Positions 10,767-22,009 of a DNA stretch of 64,000 nt are shown in pieces; the stretch's first letter is position 1; the number at the start of each line of letters is the position of its first letter. This DNA is from Glycine soja. Its lineage: Eukaryota > Streptophyta > Magnoliopsida > Fabales > Fabaceae. The notes under the pieces were generated by a model. It was not told where the DNA came from, did no database searches, and saw nothing but the letters and a program-made list of their open reading frames with translations. Where the stretch lies: positions 41,684,022-41,748,021 of the forward strand of contig NC_041016.1 in NCBI RefSeq assembly GCF_004193775.1, written 5' to 3'. The position numbers were made by a program, and so were the translations under genes.

Positions 10767-13678
10767 TGTAACATCCCATTTTTTTTCATAAATAAATTTA
10801 AGAATTTTTTAGTAAAAATAATAAAAATAAATAAATAGAGTAAATAATAGGTCTTAAATGCCCCTAGCTATAAATAGCAACATGGTAGGTTTTTCAGACG
10901 GACTCCTCAGCCTCCTCTGCCTCTCATTTTCATTTTTCCCATTTTCCTCTCAAAACCCTTTCTTTTTCCCACAGCCCACAAAACCTGTCTCAGAAAAATG
11001 ATGATCTCGGACTCATTCACCGTTGGATCGTCGTGAAATTTGAGCACCACGTTCGCAATCCAATTTTGAGCACTCTAACCGTTGGGAATTTCAAAATCAT
11101 GTCTGAGCTTAGAGGAAATCCCTTCGCATTGTAGCTTTTTATTTTCCCGCATAAACCCAAAACTGTCTCGGTAAAACTACGATCCCGGTTTCGTTAACCG
11201 TTGGATTTTCATGAAATTTGGATATGTTGCTCGAAATTCCATTTCGCACACTCTCACCGTTGGGATTTGCGAGATAATATTCGTGGTGGGAGAAAAAGGA
11301 ATCGCATGAAGACAGTACAAGTGGAGGCTTCAATTTCTTCTTCGTCTCTCTGACGTTCGAGAATTCTATAGGAGCAGTCGGAGGAAAACTTGAGGAATCT
11401 TAGGGAACCGTTAGAGATGATGCTATCGCTGGCTGAAGACACGTGAGCTCGCTTAGAGGTAAGAGATGAGTTATTCACAATTGGGAATTAGTGAGAACAT
11501 GTGTAGGGATCCTTAGAGATATCAATTGGAATAAGTTTTGGGTTGTTTTTGCAATTTTCATTTTATCCTTATAATTATTACAGTGAATTATATATGTTTG
11601 ACAGACCAATTCTTGTGGAATTGATATGCTATTGTGTTGAGCGTGAACCCTATAAATCGAGTACTTTTTCTAATTAATATGAATTGATGAAATAAAGGAG
11701 AAATTTAAAGAGAGATATTGATTTTGTATTTTCTCTTTTTCTTATTGTTTAGGTTTTTATATATAATTTAAAAAGTTAATATCATAATTGAAATTGACCA
11801 AAGTGTTCATGTAATTATTTAGAATTTGTGCATTGAAAGCTTACTTTGTAATTTGTGATTCAATATGATGTATGCTAGCTTATATATATATAGAGGTTGT
11901 TATTTATATTAATAATTTATGTAAATAATATTGTAGAGTGTTATAGTATGATTCCAAAAATTATTAAGTGTTGGAGTCTGAGAATATTATGGTTAAATTT
12001 GATGAACATGTGTATGTTGTACCTTATGAATATCATTAGGAATGTTATGAGATGGTTGATGTGATGTTATGAGATGTTAAAGTTTGGACATGATATTTGA
12101 TTGTAAATAAGTGAATGTGTTTAACACTTGATGTTACATTAATTATATCGTGAGCTATGAATTATACAATAACCCAACTAGTGTTTATGCGCAGTGTTAA
12201 AGAGAAAGTGTAGGTTCCTAGTTAGGAACCAGTGTTAAATTGTAGCGCAATTGTGTTAAACATGTTTGAAACATGAGTGTGAGGTCGTGGTATTGTATAG
12301 TTCATGAGCAGTGCTTATAAATGAAATATGTGATGAATTGTGGAATAATATGTTGCCTTGAGATTATAATATTGTTATTGAGATTGAGTAAAAGTGTAAA
12401 GTAGAACAGGTGTTGAATTGTGAGATACGTGAAAACATGTGATGGTGAATTGTGACATTATGAGATGTGAAATTGTGAATGAGTTTTGGTTGTGAATAAA
12501 TGTGTGATTAATTCTTGATATGACATTATTTGTGTTGTAAGCTGTGAATTGTACAATAACCCGACCAGTGTTATATTGAGAAAAGTGTAAATGCGCAGTG
12601 TTAAAGAGAAAATGTAGGTTTCCTATTTAGGAACCAGTGTTAAAGAGAAAGTGTAGGTTCTTGTTTAGGAACCAGTGTTAAATTGTAGCGCAATATGTTG
12701 TACGTGTTTAAGACACGAGTGTGAGGTCGTGGGTATTGTATAATTCACTAGCAGTGTCTGTGTGCTAAAATGATTTTAGGGGTTGGACCCGAATCAGGAG
12801 GGAGAGGCCCTGACGGACTCTTCGGAGTGTAGGCCTTGGGGGTCACCGGGTTTGAGTGCTCCTTTAAGCCTATGCTGATCCCATATGGTTGGAGCATTCT
12901 CGCAAAACATCGTGACCCTGACTGGTCTCCCTATGATCTTACTTAGTGAGAGTGACCTGACAAACTCATTGTGTGGTGTGTCTTGTTATGTACTCCTAAG
13001 CGCCCTAGGGTGGTTTTTCACTGACATGGTACCACATTACATATAGGCTTGAGTCTTAGCATAACTGTCTCATGCGCTTGCTAATTGTTTATTATGAAAT
13101 TGAGGTGTTATTATGTCTTGATCAGAGCGTGTGATTCCTGTGTAATGTGATTGATGATTGAAAAGTGTGATTGATTGATGAAAAGTGAATTTTGAATGAC
13201 AAAGTGGTGGAATTACGTGAATTACGTGTAAGTAAGTTTTATTTGGTTTATATGATATGTATATCTAGTTGTCTTGTTTCTCTATTAGTTAGGAATGTGA
13301 TAACTCACTCCCGATTTATTGTTTGTGTTTGGATCCTGTGATGATCTTGAACTCTGTGTTCGGGGGAGCAGATGACTAGGTGAACTGCTTTAAGGAATAT
13401 TGTGCTGAAGGACGTCGAGACACAACGCTCTGATAGGATGTGACATTGGGGTATAGGGTTTTATATTAATTGTATGAAGTCTCAGACGGCCTTGTTCGAG
13501 CCGATGACTTTATTATTTATTCGGACAAGTTTGAATATGATGTAGAAGAAAAGGATTGTGAACCTTTTATCCCTTTGAAAGACTTGTATTTAAAAATGTT
13601 TTAAAAAAAATACTTTTAATTAATATTTGAATTTTTATTCCTTTGTTAGTATATATGAGAGGGGTAGAGGGTGTCACA
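10767..13678. mobile_element. Solo LTR, 2912 bp (long-LTR retrotransposon family)
   Basis: It begins TGTAACATCCC and ends AGGGTGTCACA, flanked by an exact 5-bp duplication GATTT (10762-10766 and 13679-13683). No gag-pol lies inside, so it is the product of LTR-LTR recombination. The copy at 40536-42710 has the same first 20 and last 20 bases and long shared interior blocks. The length suggests a Ty3/gypsy family, but the internal region is absent so the class is inferred. Inserted in the Mutator-like element. Confidence 0.92.
12130..12770. repeat. Internal ~387-bp partial duplication within the solo LTR
   Basis: ACAATAACCC recurs at 12166 and 12553, and GCGCAGTGTTAAAGAGAAA and TTAGGAACCAGTGTTAAA recur in each copy. 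The related LTR at 40536-42710 has this block once, which explains part of the length difference. Confidence 0.75.
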
Positions 13679-13874
13679 GATTTGGCCATTAAATTACATT
13701 AAAGATCACTTTTGTTTTATGTTTGCATTATAGGCCACCAACTTTTTTGTAAGTTAATAATTTAATATTTGGTTATAATTATGTGTCATTCACATTATCG
13801 TTATTTATTTTTATTTATTTTAAAAGCATTGCACAATAAGATTGAAACGTTAAAGTGACAATAATATAAAATTA

Positions 13875-13970
13875 ACATGGAAAAAAACCATACAAAGTAC
13901 ATGACAATGTTAAAACATGGAAAAAAACAATACAAAGTACATGAAAATGTTAAAACATGCGGAAAAAATG
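13875..13970. repeat. 40-bp tandem repeat, about 2.3 units
   Basis: The unit starts ACATGGAAAAAAAC and contains TACAAAGTACATGA. It lies just beyond the stop of the PMD pseudogene, within its presumed 3' region. Confidence 0.85.
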
Positions 13971-13985
13971 TAAACCCATTATTAA

Positions 13986-16229
13986 TCAATCATCACTATG
14001 TCTGTGATGCCGCAACGAAGTCCCACATGGCTGATCCCAATTTCTAGCTGCCCTATCAGGATTTCTTCTTCTACGATTCACCCTTTCATCCACTTGGTCA
14101 GCCTCGGTAGAGAAATCATGACGTAAATCGACACCTAATAAGTCATCCATGTCGGGTATATCTCCAGGTACATTCCACGGACCACCAAGTGGGGCATTTG
14201 GGGTTGATAGTTCACCACTTTGGGTAAATGAAGAAGTTCCCGTTGAAGGAGGAGTGGACCCAAATATGTCTGCCAAACTATACCCTGGTTGAAAATCATG
14301 TGGGTATGAATACATCGGCGACATCTGTGATGGTTCTTGGGTGAATGCCGACGGTGTGTAATACATTCCATGTTGTCGTTCTAGCATCGGAGACAAACTG
14401 TACGTTGTTGCATCAACAGTTTCCCGACGTCGCGCTAAGCCTCGAGTCTCCACACTTCACTGTAGTATATTAAACTGTTGATGTTCAAATTGTGGCTGAG
14501 AAGGGGGAACATCTTCGTGTGCCTCAAGTATCTTATCCTCTTCGTCAGAAAAAAGAGTGATCTTCTCACTACATGACAGTAAATCGTCAAAAGTACAAAC
14601 CCTTCTCCCAACAAGCGACACCATAAAATGTAGTGTTTCGGCGATTTCACCCTGCATAGAAAATAATAGAATAGTAATTAAAATAATCTTCAATAAGCAC
14701 AACATTCTTTTCTAAATTATAATGAACAATGTATACCAATAGTCCTCTTCTTGCATGTTTTGGGTCGACATAATTTACGCATGCACCACCTCATATATTC
14801 AAGTTCAGACTAAGGGTCCCTATTTGTGGTGGTGTTTGCTCTACTTTCCTTTCATAGCGACTATTCCATTCATTAAGCGCAGGTTGCATTAGTCACATCT
14901 AATTTCTTCCTTCCTTTCCCTTTAATGTCAAGTCATGTATGTTGTTGGGTTGCATTACTGGGCCCAGAATAAGTTGTTGCATTCTAAATTGTCTCATGAC
15001 TCTATCCAGCTGGTGCCATTCCACTTTTTGAAAATAAATAAGTGGTACGATACATGTCCATAATACAGACCCCATAAAACAAACTTGGCTCAAATTCATT
15101 TCCACATGTCCAGACTAAGGGACCCAGACAAACTGCATATAAAAGTTAAATTTAATAAATTAATTAAGAATTACATCATTTAATAAACAAACGTCAAAAT
15201 TGTTACCTTGTCGCGTTTCATGACATCTAATTTACAACGAAAATCATGTAAATTGACATTGCCTATGTGATGAAATTCACCCCAACCATCTTCACAAAAA
15301 ATTAAATAACAAAATAAAATGTTATATAGAATAATGATTAACATCAACCAAGCATATTTATTAATAATCAATTCAAAATAGTAAAGGAAAGTATACATGT
15401 ATGCAAGTGGTGCGTTTTGTTGTTGTGGAGGAATAAACGACGGGGCTAACGTTGGGTATCGTTCCCATGCCCATAAGTGAATTAAGAGAGTGAAGCCGCC
15501 TATTGATTTAACATTATAGTCTGTTGCGATGCACATCTCTCTATAAAGGTTACCCAAAAGAGCAACTCCCCATGCATAAGTGCTGCACTCTCTAAGGTCT
15601 CTCAAAAATTGCAAATATCTCATTGACACCCTTTTGCTGCTTTTGTCAACAAACATCACCCCTCCTATGAATCTTAAGATCCAAGCACGAGCAAATCTTT
15701 CAAGCCCTTGTTGGTTGCCTGTAAAATCATGAATATTTGCAAATTGAGAAGTCAACCAACCCAATAAAAGTGAGTTCCCATCAATTGCATCATCGTTAGG
15801 CATGACACCCAATAATTCATCACACAACTCAAACCAGTCAATATTTGTATTGTCAATTAAGGTCTTCCATCCAGAAATACCAAGTAGCACTTGAAGTGTA
15901 ATAATAGTTGTCTCCCCACACTTCAAATGAAATGCATGTGTTTCTGGCCTTCACCTTTCAATAAAAGCATTAACTAATGCTCCATTTACTTTCAAGTGCG
16001 TCAATTTCATTATCGGGTACAAACCCGAAACTTATAATAGATGAATAATTTCGTCGGACGGTGCTTCTCTATGATTGTACAGTGGTGTAGCTCGTCGGAT
16101 TTTTAACCTCCTTTTATTAGCACCATTCCAAATATGTTGTGATATATGACTTTTTTGCATCCACAATAAATCATCCTCTAATGATCCAGGTGTCACATCA
16201 TAATGATTAGAAGATGACGAACTTGCCAT
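13986..16229 (-). pseudogene. Plant mobile domain (PMD) gene, MAIN-like, with stop codons
   Basis: Four exons can be read: 15398-16229, 15207-15289, 14738-15132 and 13986-14651, with GT/AG borders. The first begins MASSSSSNHYDVTPGSLEDD; the PMD core shows ERW-PETHAFHLKCGET, LLGISG and the run SMRYLQFLRD to LIHLWAWERYPTLAP. Later exons have GEFHHIGNVNL, VEWHQLDRVMRQF and a Pro/Ser-rich tail ending RNWDQPCGTSLRHH. PMD proteins (MAIN/MAIL type and transposon-borne relatives) act in silencing and genome stability or have unknown roles within elements. In-frame stops occur near 16032, at 15951-15953, in the third exon (VP-stop-SGH) and in the last (near 14460), so it is a pseudogene. Confidence 0.88.
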
Positions 16230-16740
16230 ATTAAAACTCCTGTATAAAAAGAAAAAAAAATTAATAATCACACATATCATAATAATAAATAAAAAATTAC
16301 GATATATTTAAATACATTTTACTAATTATATTTTTGCTAGCTACTTATTCATCTTTTTAACTCAAATATCTCTTAATCAAAAATTTATGATTAATATTTT
16401 GAAGTATTGGTATTCAATTAAACACTTAGATAAACACAAAATTAACACGTTATTTTTATACACAACTAATAAAAATTTTACAACTAATAAAATAAAATAA
16501 ATAAAATGTCAAATAAAAATAAATTTGATATTGTTTCTGTTTTTTTTTTCTTTCTTAATCTTCTTCCTGATGTTTTGGTAAATTAGAGACAAATTATGAG
16601 AGAAACTTCTAAAATAATAAAATAAAACCTACAAAATCATTTTGTTATAAGAGATAGATTGGCAGAAAATTAAAATAAATGAATTATAATGACAGTGAAT
16701 TGAAATAAAAATTTCTTCAAAATTATTTAGTTAATATATA

Positions 16741-16830
16741 ATGTTGAACACACACACGCACACCCGCACCCACACCCTCGCACACACACACGCGTGCGCG
16801 CGCACACACACACGCACGCACACGCACAGT
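16741..16830. repeat. (CA)n-rich microsatellite
   Basis: CA repeats are interspersed with CG and CCG units next to the right inverted terminus of the Mutator-like element. Confidence 0.9.
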
Positions 16831-16844
16831 CAGTCCCATCCAGG

Positions 16845-16988
16845 GCATGCCACGTGTCAGCTTCTCGTGGAACGTGCTCCTCAGGTAAGCGCGTTGTAGT
16901 AAAAAAGGGACCCATAGGGTAAATAACTAAAAAACAACCGCATTTTGGTAAAAAAATTGTAAAAAGGACCCAATTTAGTATTTTTGCC
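16845..16988. repeat. Right terminal inverted repeat of the Mutator-like element
   Basis: The reverse complement starts GGCAAAAATACTAAATTGGG and tracks the left end through GACACGTGGCA. Confidence 0.85.
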
Positions 16989-17280
16989 TGATTTTGAAAC
17001 ACACTCTTTAATAAACTCTTTCAAATACATCCTTTTTAATTGATCAAAATTTATTAGAAATTACAAAAACAAGAGAATCATTCAATATAATGTGGGACCT
17101 GCAAAGTTTGATAATTTTGAATAAATTTCAACCCATTAAAGAGAGAGTACTCAAAAGAGTGTGTCAAAAAATGTAGTCCTAACATTTCTCTTGGTTTTTT
17201 CTCATGGAATTGAATAATGTGCGAAGAAATGCTAACAACAAACTCTTTTGAATACACTCAGCTATTAGTTGAAATTAATC

Positions 17281-18135
17281 GGTAATCACAAGAGACTCCA
17301 TCCTAAGTGACAACTTCCCTTTTATTTTTGTCTTTTTCCGGGAAGCACCGTCCTGGGTGTAGCAAGCTGTGTAAATCATGGCATGCGTGAAAACAGTGAA
17401 GCAGGCGCCGTCCTACATGGAATAACAGGAGGCTTCATCTTGGATGGAGTCTCTTGTATTGTCTCGAAGTCGGCAAACAGTGGAAGTGTGTGAAGGATGT
17501 GCCATCCTGCATGGAGTCTCCTGTATTGTAAATTACATATGGTAAAGTGTGCTTGCTTGCAGTTACAAGACACTCGTTAGAGTAAATTTATTTTGATATT
17601 ATAATGTATAAATTTCATCTAGTAGTTAACGTGTTCAAAAGAATTTGTTAAAAAGTGTTCTTTGTATTTTTTTTAGTAAAATTATACTTTAAATAGTTTA
17701 TTATAGAAAATCAAGTTGTATATCTAGTAAAATATCTATCTTCAACCACGACCCCAAATAATAAGGATTACTTAATGAAAGTTGTATATATATCATGTTC
17801 TATTATAGTGCAACATGGGATCGGAGCTGCAATTTAATTTTTTACATTTTTTTTGTTGATTTTATTTTTTACAAAATCGTGCATGTTTTCGTGACCTTCT
17901 ATTGGAGATCCCATCCAGGATGATGCCTCCCGTTACTCCATGCAGGATGGCGCCTCCTTCACTTTCCTCCATTGTTCGCGGACTTTGAGACAATACAAGA
18001 GACTCCACTCAGGATGGCGCCTCCTTCACTACTTCCACACGTCTCACGATTTACACAGGTTGCTACACCCAGGATGGCGCTTCCCGCAAAAAGACAAAGA
18101 TAAAAGGGAAGTTGCCACTAAGGATGGCATCTCTT
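17281..18135. repeat. Large imperfect inverted repeat with GGCGCCATCC modules
   Basis: The left arm (17281-17530) and the right arm (17905-18135, inverted) share CAACTTCCCTTTTAT, TTTGTCTTTTT, CCTGGGTGTAGCAA, CTGTGTAAATC and GAGTCTCTTGTATTGTCTC in the same order. About 370 bp lie between. Inside the arms a module near GGCGCCATCCTGNNTGGA occurs about eight times, sometimes permuted, so the arms were built from shorter duplications. Flanking fragments (17228-17280 and 17575-17655) look like an older MITE. A transcript would fold into a long hairpin. Origin unknown. Confidence 0.75.
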
Positions 18136-18141
18136 GAATCC

Positions 18142-18175
18142 AACGTGGCAAAAACAACCTCTACACTATAAATAG
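18142..18175 (+). promoter_or_regulatory. Promoter-like G-box and TATA box next to the inverted repeat
   Basis: CAACGTGGCA (G-box core ACGTGG) lies about 25 bases upstream of CTATAAATAG (TATA 18167-18174), directly outside the right arm. The layout resembles the core promoter of an LTR. No convincing coding frame follows. Confidence 0.45.
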
Positions 18176-18199
18176 TTTTCATACTACTACAGTTTCGCA

Positions 18200-19273
18200 A
18201 ATACATTTTTTTAATTACCATTTTTGTAAAAAATCCCGTGCTCTACATTCTCTACCAGTTTTGTCTGATGCACCTTAAATATTTTCAGCCTGCCCTATCC
18301 AACTCAAAAGGTCACTACATTTGAATGTGATCAATTCAATCTTTCTCACTCAAGAACAATATATATAATAGAATCATTTCTAATTCAAGCAAATAATGGT
18401 ATCGAGTATAGATGAAAGAGGGGGATATGACAAAATTGGTAGATGCTACGGACTTAATTGGATTGAGTCTTGGTATGGAAACTTACCAAGTGAGAACTTT
18501 CAAATTCAGAGAAACCCTGAAATTCACAAAGGGCAATCCTGAGCCAAATCCTGTTTTCCGAAAGCAAAGAAAAGTTCATAAAGTTATAATAAAAAAGGGA
18601 TAGGTGCAGAGACTCAATGGAAGCTGTTCTAACAAAAGGAGTTGACGATTTTTCCTTTTTGCATTAGGAAAAGAATAGAATCCTCTCCACCACAGTCCTT
18701 GCCACTTCTCATTGGGTGCTCCTCAACATGTTTGTGCATGGTAGGAAGAACCCCATCAGGCACCTCATCCTTATTGTCATGGGTATCCTCATCTTCCAAC
18801 TCGACACCCTGCTTTCGCATCCAATGCCCATGGAACTGTTTGAAGCCAACAATTCTGTCCACGATTATTCCTAATCTCTAAGAGCTGAGAACTGCATTTT
18901 GTACCTTCTACAGTTCCATTGACATTTCCAAGGTTTGAATTCCTGATTTCATTTCATCCGACACAGGATGTATCTAGTCTGATAAGAACATCGGGAGAAC
19001 AACACCACAAACTAACCGTTGTAATTGGAGAGCCTAAAGACCTATAAAACCCCAAACTAGAATCCCATACTTCCAATATCAATATATGACTCAAGTCCCA
19101 TACCTTACAATTGGATCCTAACATCCCACCACACTCTACTGCCAGGCACCCAAGCAGCCTAACTGTGCATTAGCCCTTTGGTTAGTCCTGGGGGAACACT
19201 ACAGTGATAACGCCACCAAGTGTGCCACTTGTTTGCAGCTGAAAGACATGGTGGAAAGCTTCAATACCAGTTG
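18200..19273. other. Unassigned region with two short open frames
   Basis: 18412-18603 (+) and 18629-18862 (-) are open, but I do not recognise them. The minus frame has an acidic stretch GVELEDEDTHDNKDEVPDGV and no family signature. Treat as non-coding until shown otherwise. Confidence 0.4.
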
Positions 19274-19278
19274 ATACA

Positions 19279-19449
19279 TGAAAAAGAGTAATTTTCTGTG
19301 TTGTGTGTGTATGATCACACAGCTTTTATTTATAATGAATAAATAGGATCAACATTGATTACATAAGATCAGTCTAATAATGAGTAATAATGACTAAATC
19401 ACTAATTACTATCTAATCATTAATAAGAGAATATTATGTAATCTTAACA
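19279..19449 (-). repeat. TRIM LTR, 171 bp (longer copy)
   Basis: Contains an A+T-rich block around 19365-19425 that is missing from the other LTR. Confidence 0.88.
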
Positions 19450-20220
19450 CTCCCCCTCTAGCTCAAGCATATATGTCATATGAATTAAGTTTGTTACAAA
19501 TGCGGTCAACCCGATAGAAACTAAAGGCGGTCCGAGAGAAGACCAGTCACTCATCGGAGATGCATCACGCATCAGTGTGTAAACTTCACACGCTACAGCC
19601 CTGCATGGGGCTGCGTGTGGCGGTGTTTTGAGTTGGCTACGCACGTGGATAGCATGGCGGTCATTGGAAAGGCCGCAGGTGCAGATCGACAAGATCGAGG
19701 GCGGCCCCGTGGCTGCCAAACAGGCCCAACAGTGGGCGTGGGTACTGTTCACCCACAAAGAAAGCTAGGCACAAAATGTATTTGTGCGAGGGACGTCGGT
19801 GAATGTCGTTGCAGAAACGGAGTCTGAAGGAATCTTGGTAGCCATGAAAAAAGAGCCAAACAAGGGGCTAGTGATGGTCATCAGAGGCAAGGAAGGCCCG
19901 GGAAAGGTTTGCTGGTGAGTGAGCGGCACCGGAAAGCTGTCACAGGCCAGAAGAAGGGCATGCATGGAGGCGCGTGTGGCAGCTTTGGATGACGGGATTT
20001 CCGACATGGTGGTCGCTGGGGAGAGGTGACGGTGGTCACTGGTGGTCATTGGAGAAAGGATGCTGAGATGGCTTGCAAACAGCAACAAAGGTGTGCAGTA
20101 CTACATGCATGTTTGTGAAGAGAAGGAACATAATCTTAGAAGGCAGAGAAAGGTCCATTGGGGACAGTAGGTCCCTGGTGGAGAATGACTTTCGTTATTC
20201 ATCTATGAAGAATAACCTAA

Positions 20221-20232
20221 GCTTTGATACCA
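20221..20232 (-). other. TRIM primer-binding site
   Basis: The minus strand reads TGGTATCAAAGC immediately inside the LTR, the tRNA-Met type. Confidence 0.85.
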
Positions 20233-20343
20233 TGAAATAGAGTAATTTACTGTGTTGTGTGTATGGTCACACAGCCTTTATTAATAATGAATAAATAGGA
20301 TCAACATTGATTACAAATAAGAGAATATTATGTAATCTTAACA
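20233..20343 (-). repeat. TRIM LTR, 111 bp (shorter copy)
   Basis: Same ends as 19279-19449 with an internal deletion of about 60 bp. Confidence 0.88.
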
Positions 20344-20348
20344 ATACA

Positions 20349-22009
20349 AGAGTAACTGTACACCTTCAGTCATTCGTGGAGGTCCCAAGACATCAATTTC
20401 CAAGAATCAAAAGGAAAATACAAAAGAAAATGGAAGAAAGTGCAAGAAAATGTGTGGGACTTTATTTCTCTTACTGAACACCTTGGGTCATTCATAGAGG
20501 TCCCAAGACTCTCCCCTCAACAACTTCTCAACTGATAACTAACTCCCCTATTCCCCCTCTTTCTTTATTAGTAGTCCTACGTTTAAAATGATTTCCTGCA
20601 TGCGCCTTATCATTCCCACATAGGCCTTCTCAATAAGTGGTCCACTATCATAATCAGATCAAAGTGTTAGGAATCCCTCATGGAAATGGAGAAAAGAAAA
20701 TAATGATTTTGTTAATTGACTGAAATTGAACAAACCAGGGAGAGAAACCCTCCTCCAAGAGCTTTCCCTTCAGAAAGGGTTTTCCCCTTTTGCAACTTAG
20801 CACTTAGTTCCCATTCAATACAATTTACTGAATGCCCCCTAGTCCATTCTATCCTTTTGCTGACTGGCAGTGACAGCCATAACTGTTGCTAACGACTTTG
20901 ACTGCCCTTTATTCTTTCAAGAAAATATTCTTATACCTTGCTGTCCTAATAGTCTAACACCCCCAAAAGTGGGCACTTGTGACGTCACACTCTAGGTGCC
21001 CACATAGGGTGACTTTTACTTTGGACGATTCTGGTGCCTTAAGCTTATAATAAGCTCATCCCAAAAGATAAAACTATTAGAAGGGAGATCCTTATGACAC
21101 AAATACCATACAGAACCTACATGTTTACTTAGTGTGGGAAATAACTTTAAATACAATTGCTAATCCATACCTTTATGAACAGGAATTTTGAAAGGTCCAA
21201 CAGAGGATATGGATGAAGTTTGTATCCACCAAAATTTATGCAAGATAAAGCCAGCACACGAACCTTTCAGCATAAAAACAAGAAAAACACTTATCAATAA
21301 ATGTAGAAACAGATGCTATGAAGGATATAATAATTTATTGAAAATTTGGCTTCTTATAGAGCCAAATGTCATCAACAGATATATGCAGTCCACTTCACAA
21401 TGTAAGATAAGTTATAAATTATAATTTATAAATAACAAATTCAAGGTGGAAATTTCAGGGAAAGTGGTGCAAGGAGAAGGTATTTATTTTCTAAAGTGTT
21501 CTTTCTGTAATTAAGACCCTCAAACATTGACCCCTTGATCCTGAACTTCCATGTGAGGGTACATATGTACAAAATCCTACAACACAGACTAATTGCTGAT
21601 GCATGTGGAGTGCACGAATGTGGTTTGGAATTGCTGAGATGCTAAGATTGGTCTGAGATGTTAGCTTTGGCAAGAGTTATGTTGTTGGCATATTTATTTC
21701 AATTATTTGGAATATGGGAGATAAGATGAACCAGAGTAAAATTTTGGTAAAACAGTGATGATCCTGATATAATGTTCCATGTCTTCCCTTGCATTTCATT
21801 TATTCTGTAGATCTTTAATATTTTAGCCATAACCTATTGAGGTTATCCTTAAAATAGTTATTACAATGACAAAAGATGATTTGTGTTAAAATACATATGA
21901 AGAAAGTAAGAAGCACAACACAAGTAGGCATCCATCAACTTAGACACAAAATGAAAGCCCAAATAAACAAGTTATAGAATGATAGGAAAATAATACAATC
22001 TCTATTACA
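20349..22009. other. Unannotated region with faint repeat relics
   Basis: GAGGTCCCAAGACTCT-like sequence occurs twice (about 20375 and 20490). 20690-20960 shares CCTCCAAG and a similar A+T-rich lead with 26465-26720, suggesting remnants of one old repeat family. No gene recognised. Confidence 0.4.

Larger units (their letters stand above)
10143..16988 (-). mobile_element. Mutator-like element carrying a plant-mobile-domain gene
   Basis: The ends are inverted copies of about 85-150 bp beginning GGCAAAAATAC (10143 rightwards and 16988 leftwards). They share GGGTCCTTTTT, ATTTTTTTACCAAAATG and a later GACACGTGGCA. Both sides are flanked by an exact 9-bp duplication TGATTTTGA (10134-10142, 16989-16997), the Mutator superfamily length. 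Inside are a 2.9-kb solo LTR and a minus-strand PMD pseudogene; no MURA transposase was found. PMD genes are known passengers of Mutator-like elements. Confidence 0.9.
10124..17183. mobile_element. MITE split by a Mutator-like element
   Basis: Outside the Mutator-like element, 10124-10142 joins to 16998-17183 (after one copy of the target duplication). The join is about 205 bp with inverted ends: GTTACTCCCTTGATTTTGAA on the left, and GTTAGGACTACATTTTTTGA as the reverse complement of the right end. Both are followed by ACACTCTTT. This is the form of a small Mutator-type MITE, so the larger element used a MITE end as target. Outer target duplication not determined. Confidence 0.5.
19279..20343 (-). 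mobile_element. TRIM-like copia-derived element
   Basis: Direct repeats 19279-19449 and 20233-20343 both start TGAAA-AGAGTAATTT and end TAATCTTAACA. They are bounded by an exact 5-bp duplication ATACA (19274-19278, 20344-20348). A tRNA-Met-type primer site lies at 20221-20232 (minus: TGGTATCAAAGC) and a polypurine tract at 19450-19464 (minus: AGAGGGGGAG). The 783-bp interior lacks gag-pol motifs, so mobility would need enzymes in trans. The right LTR lacks about 60 bases present in the left one. Minus-strand frames in the interior are not recognised. Confidence 0.9.

Noticed and set aside
16727..17002. Cys/Val-rich minus-strand frame
   Set aside because: Covers the CA microsatellite and the inverted terminus of the Mutator-like element.
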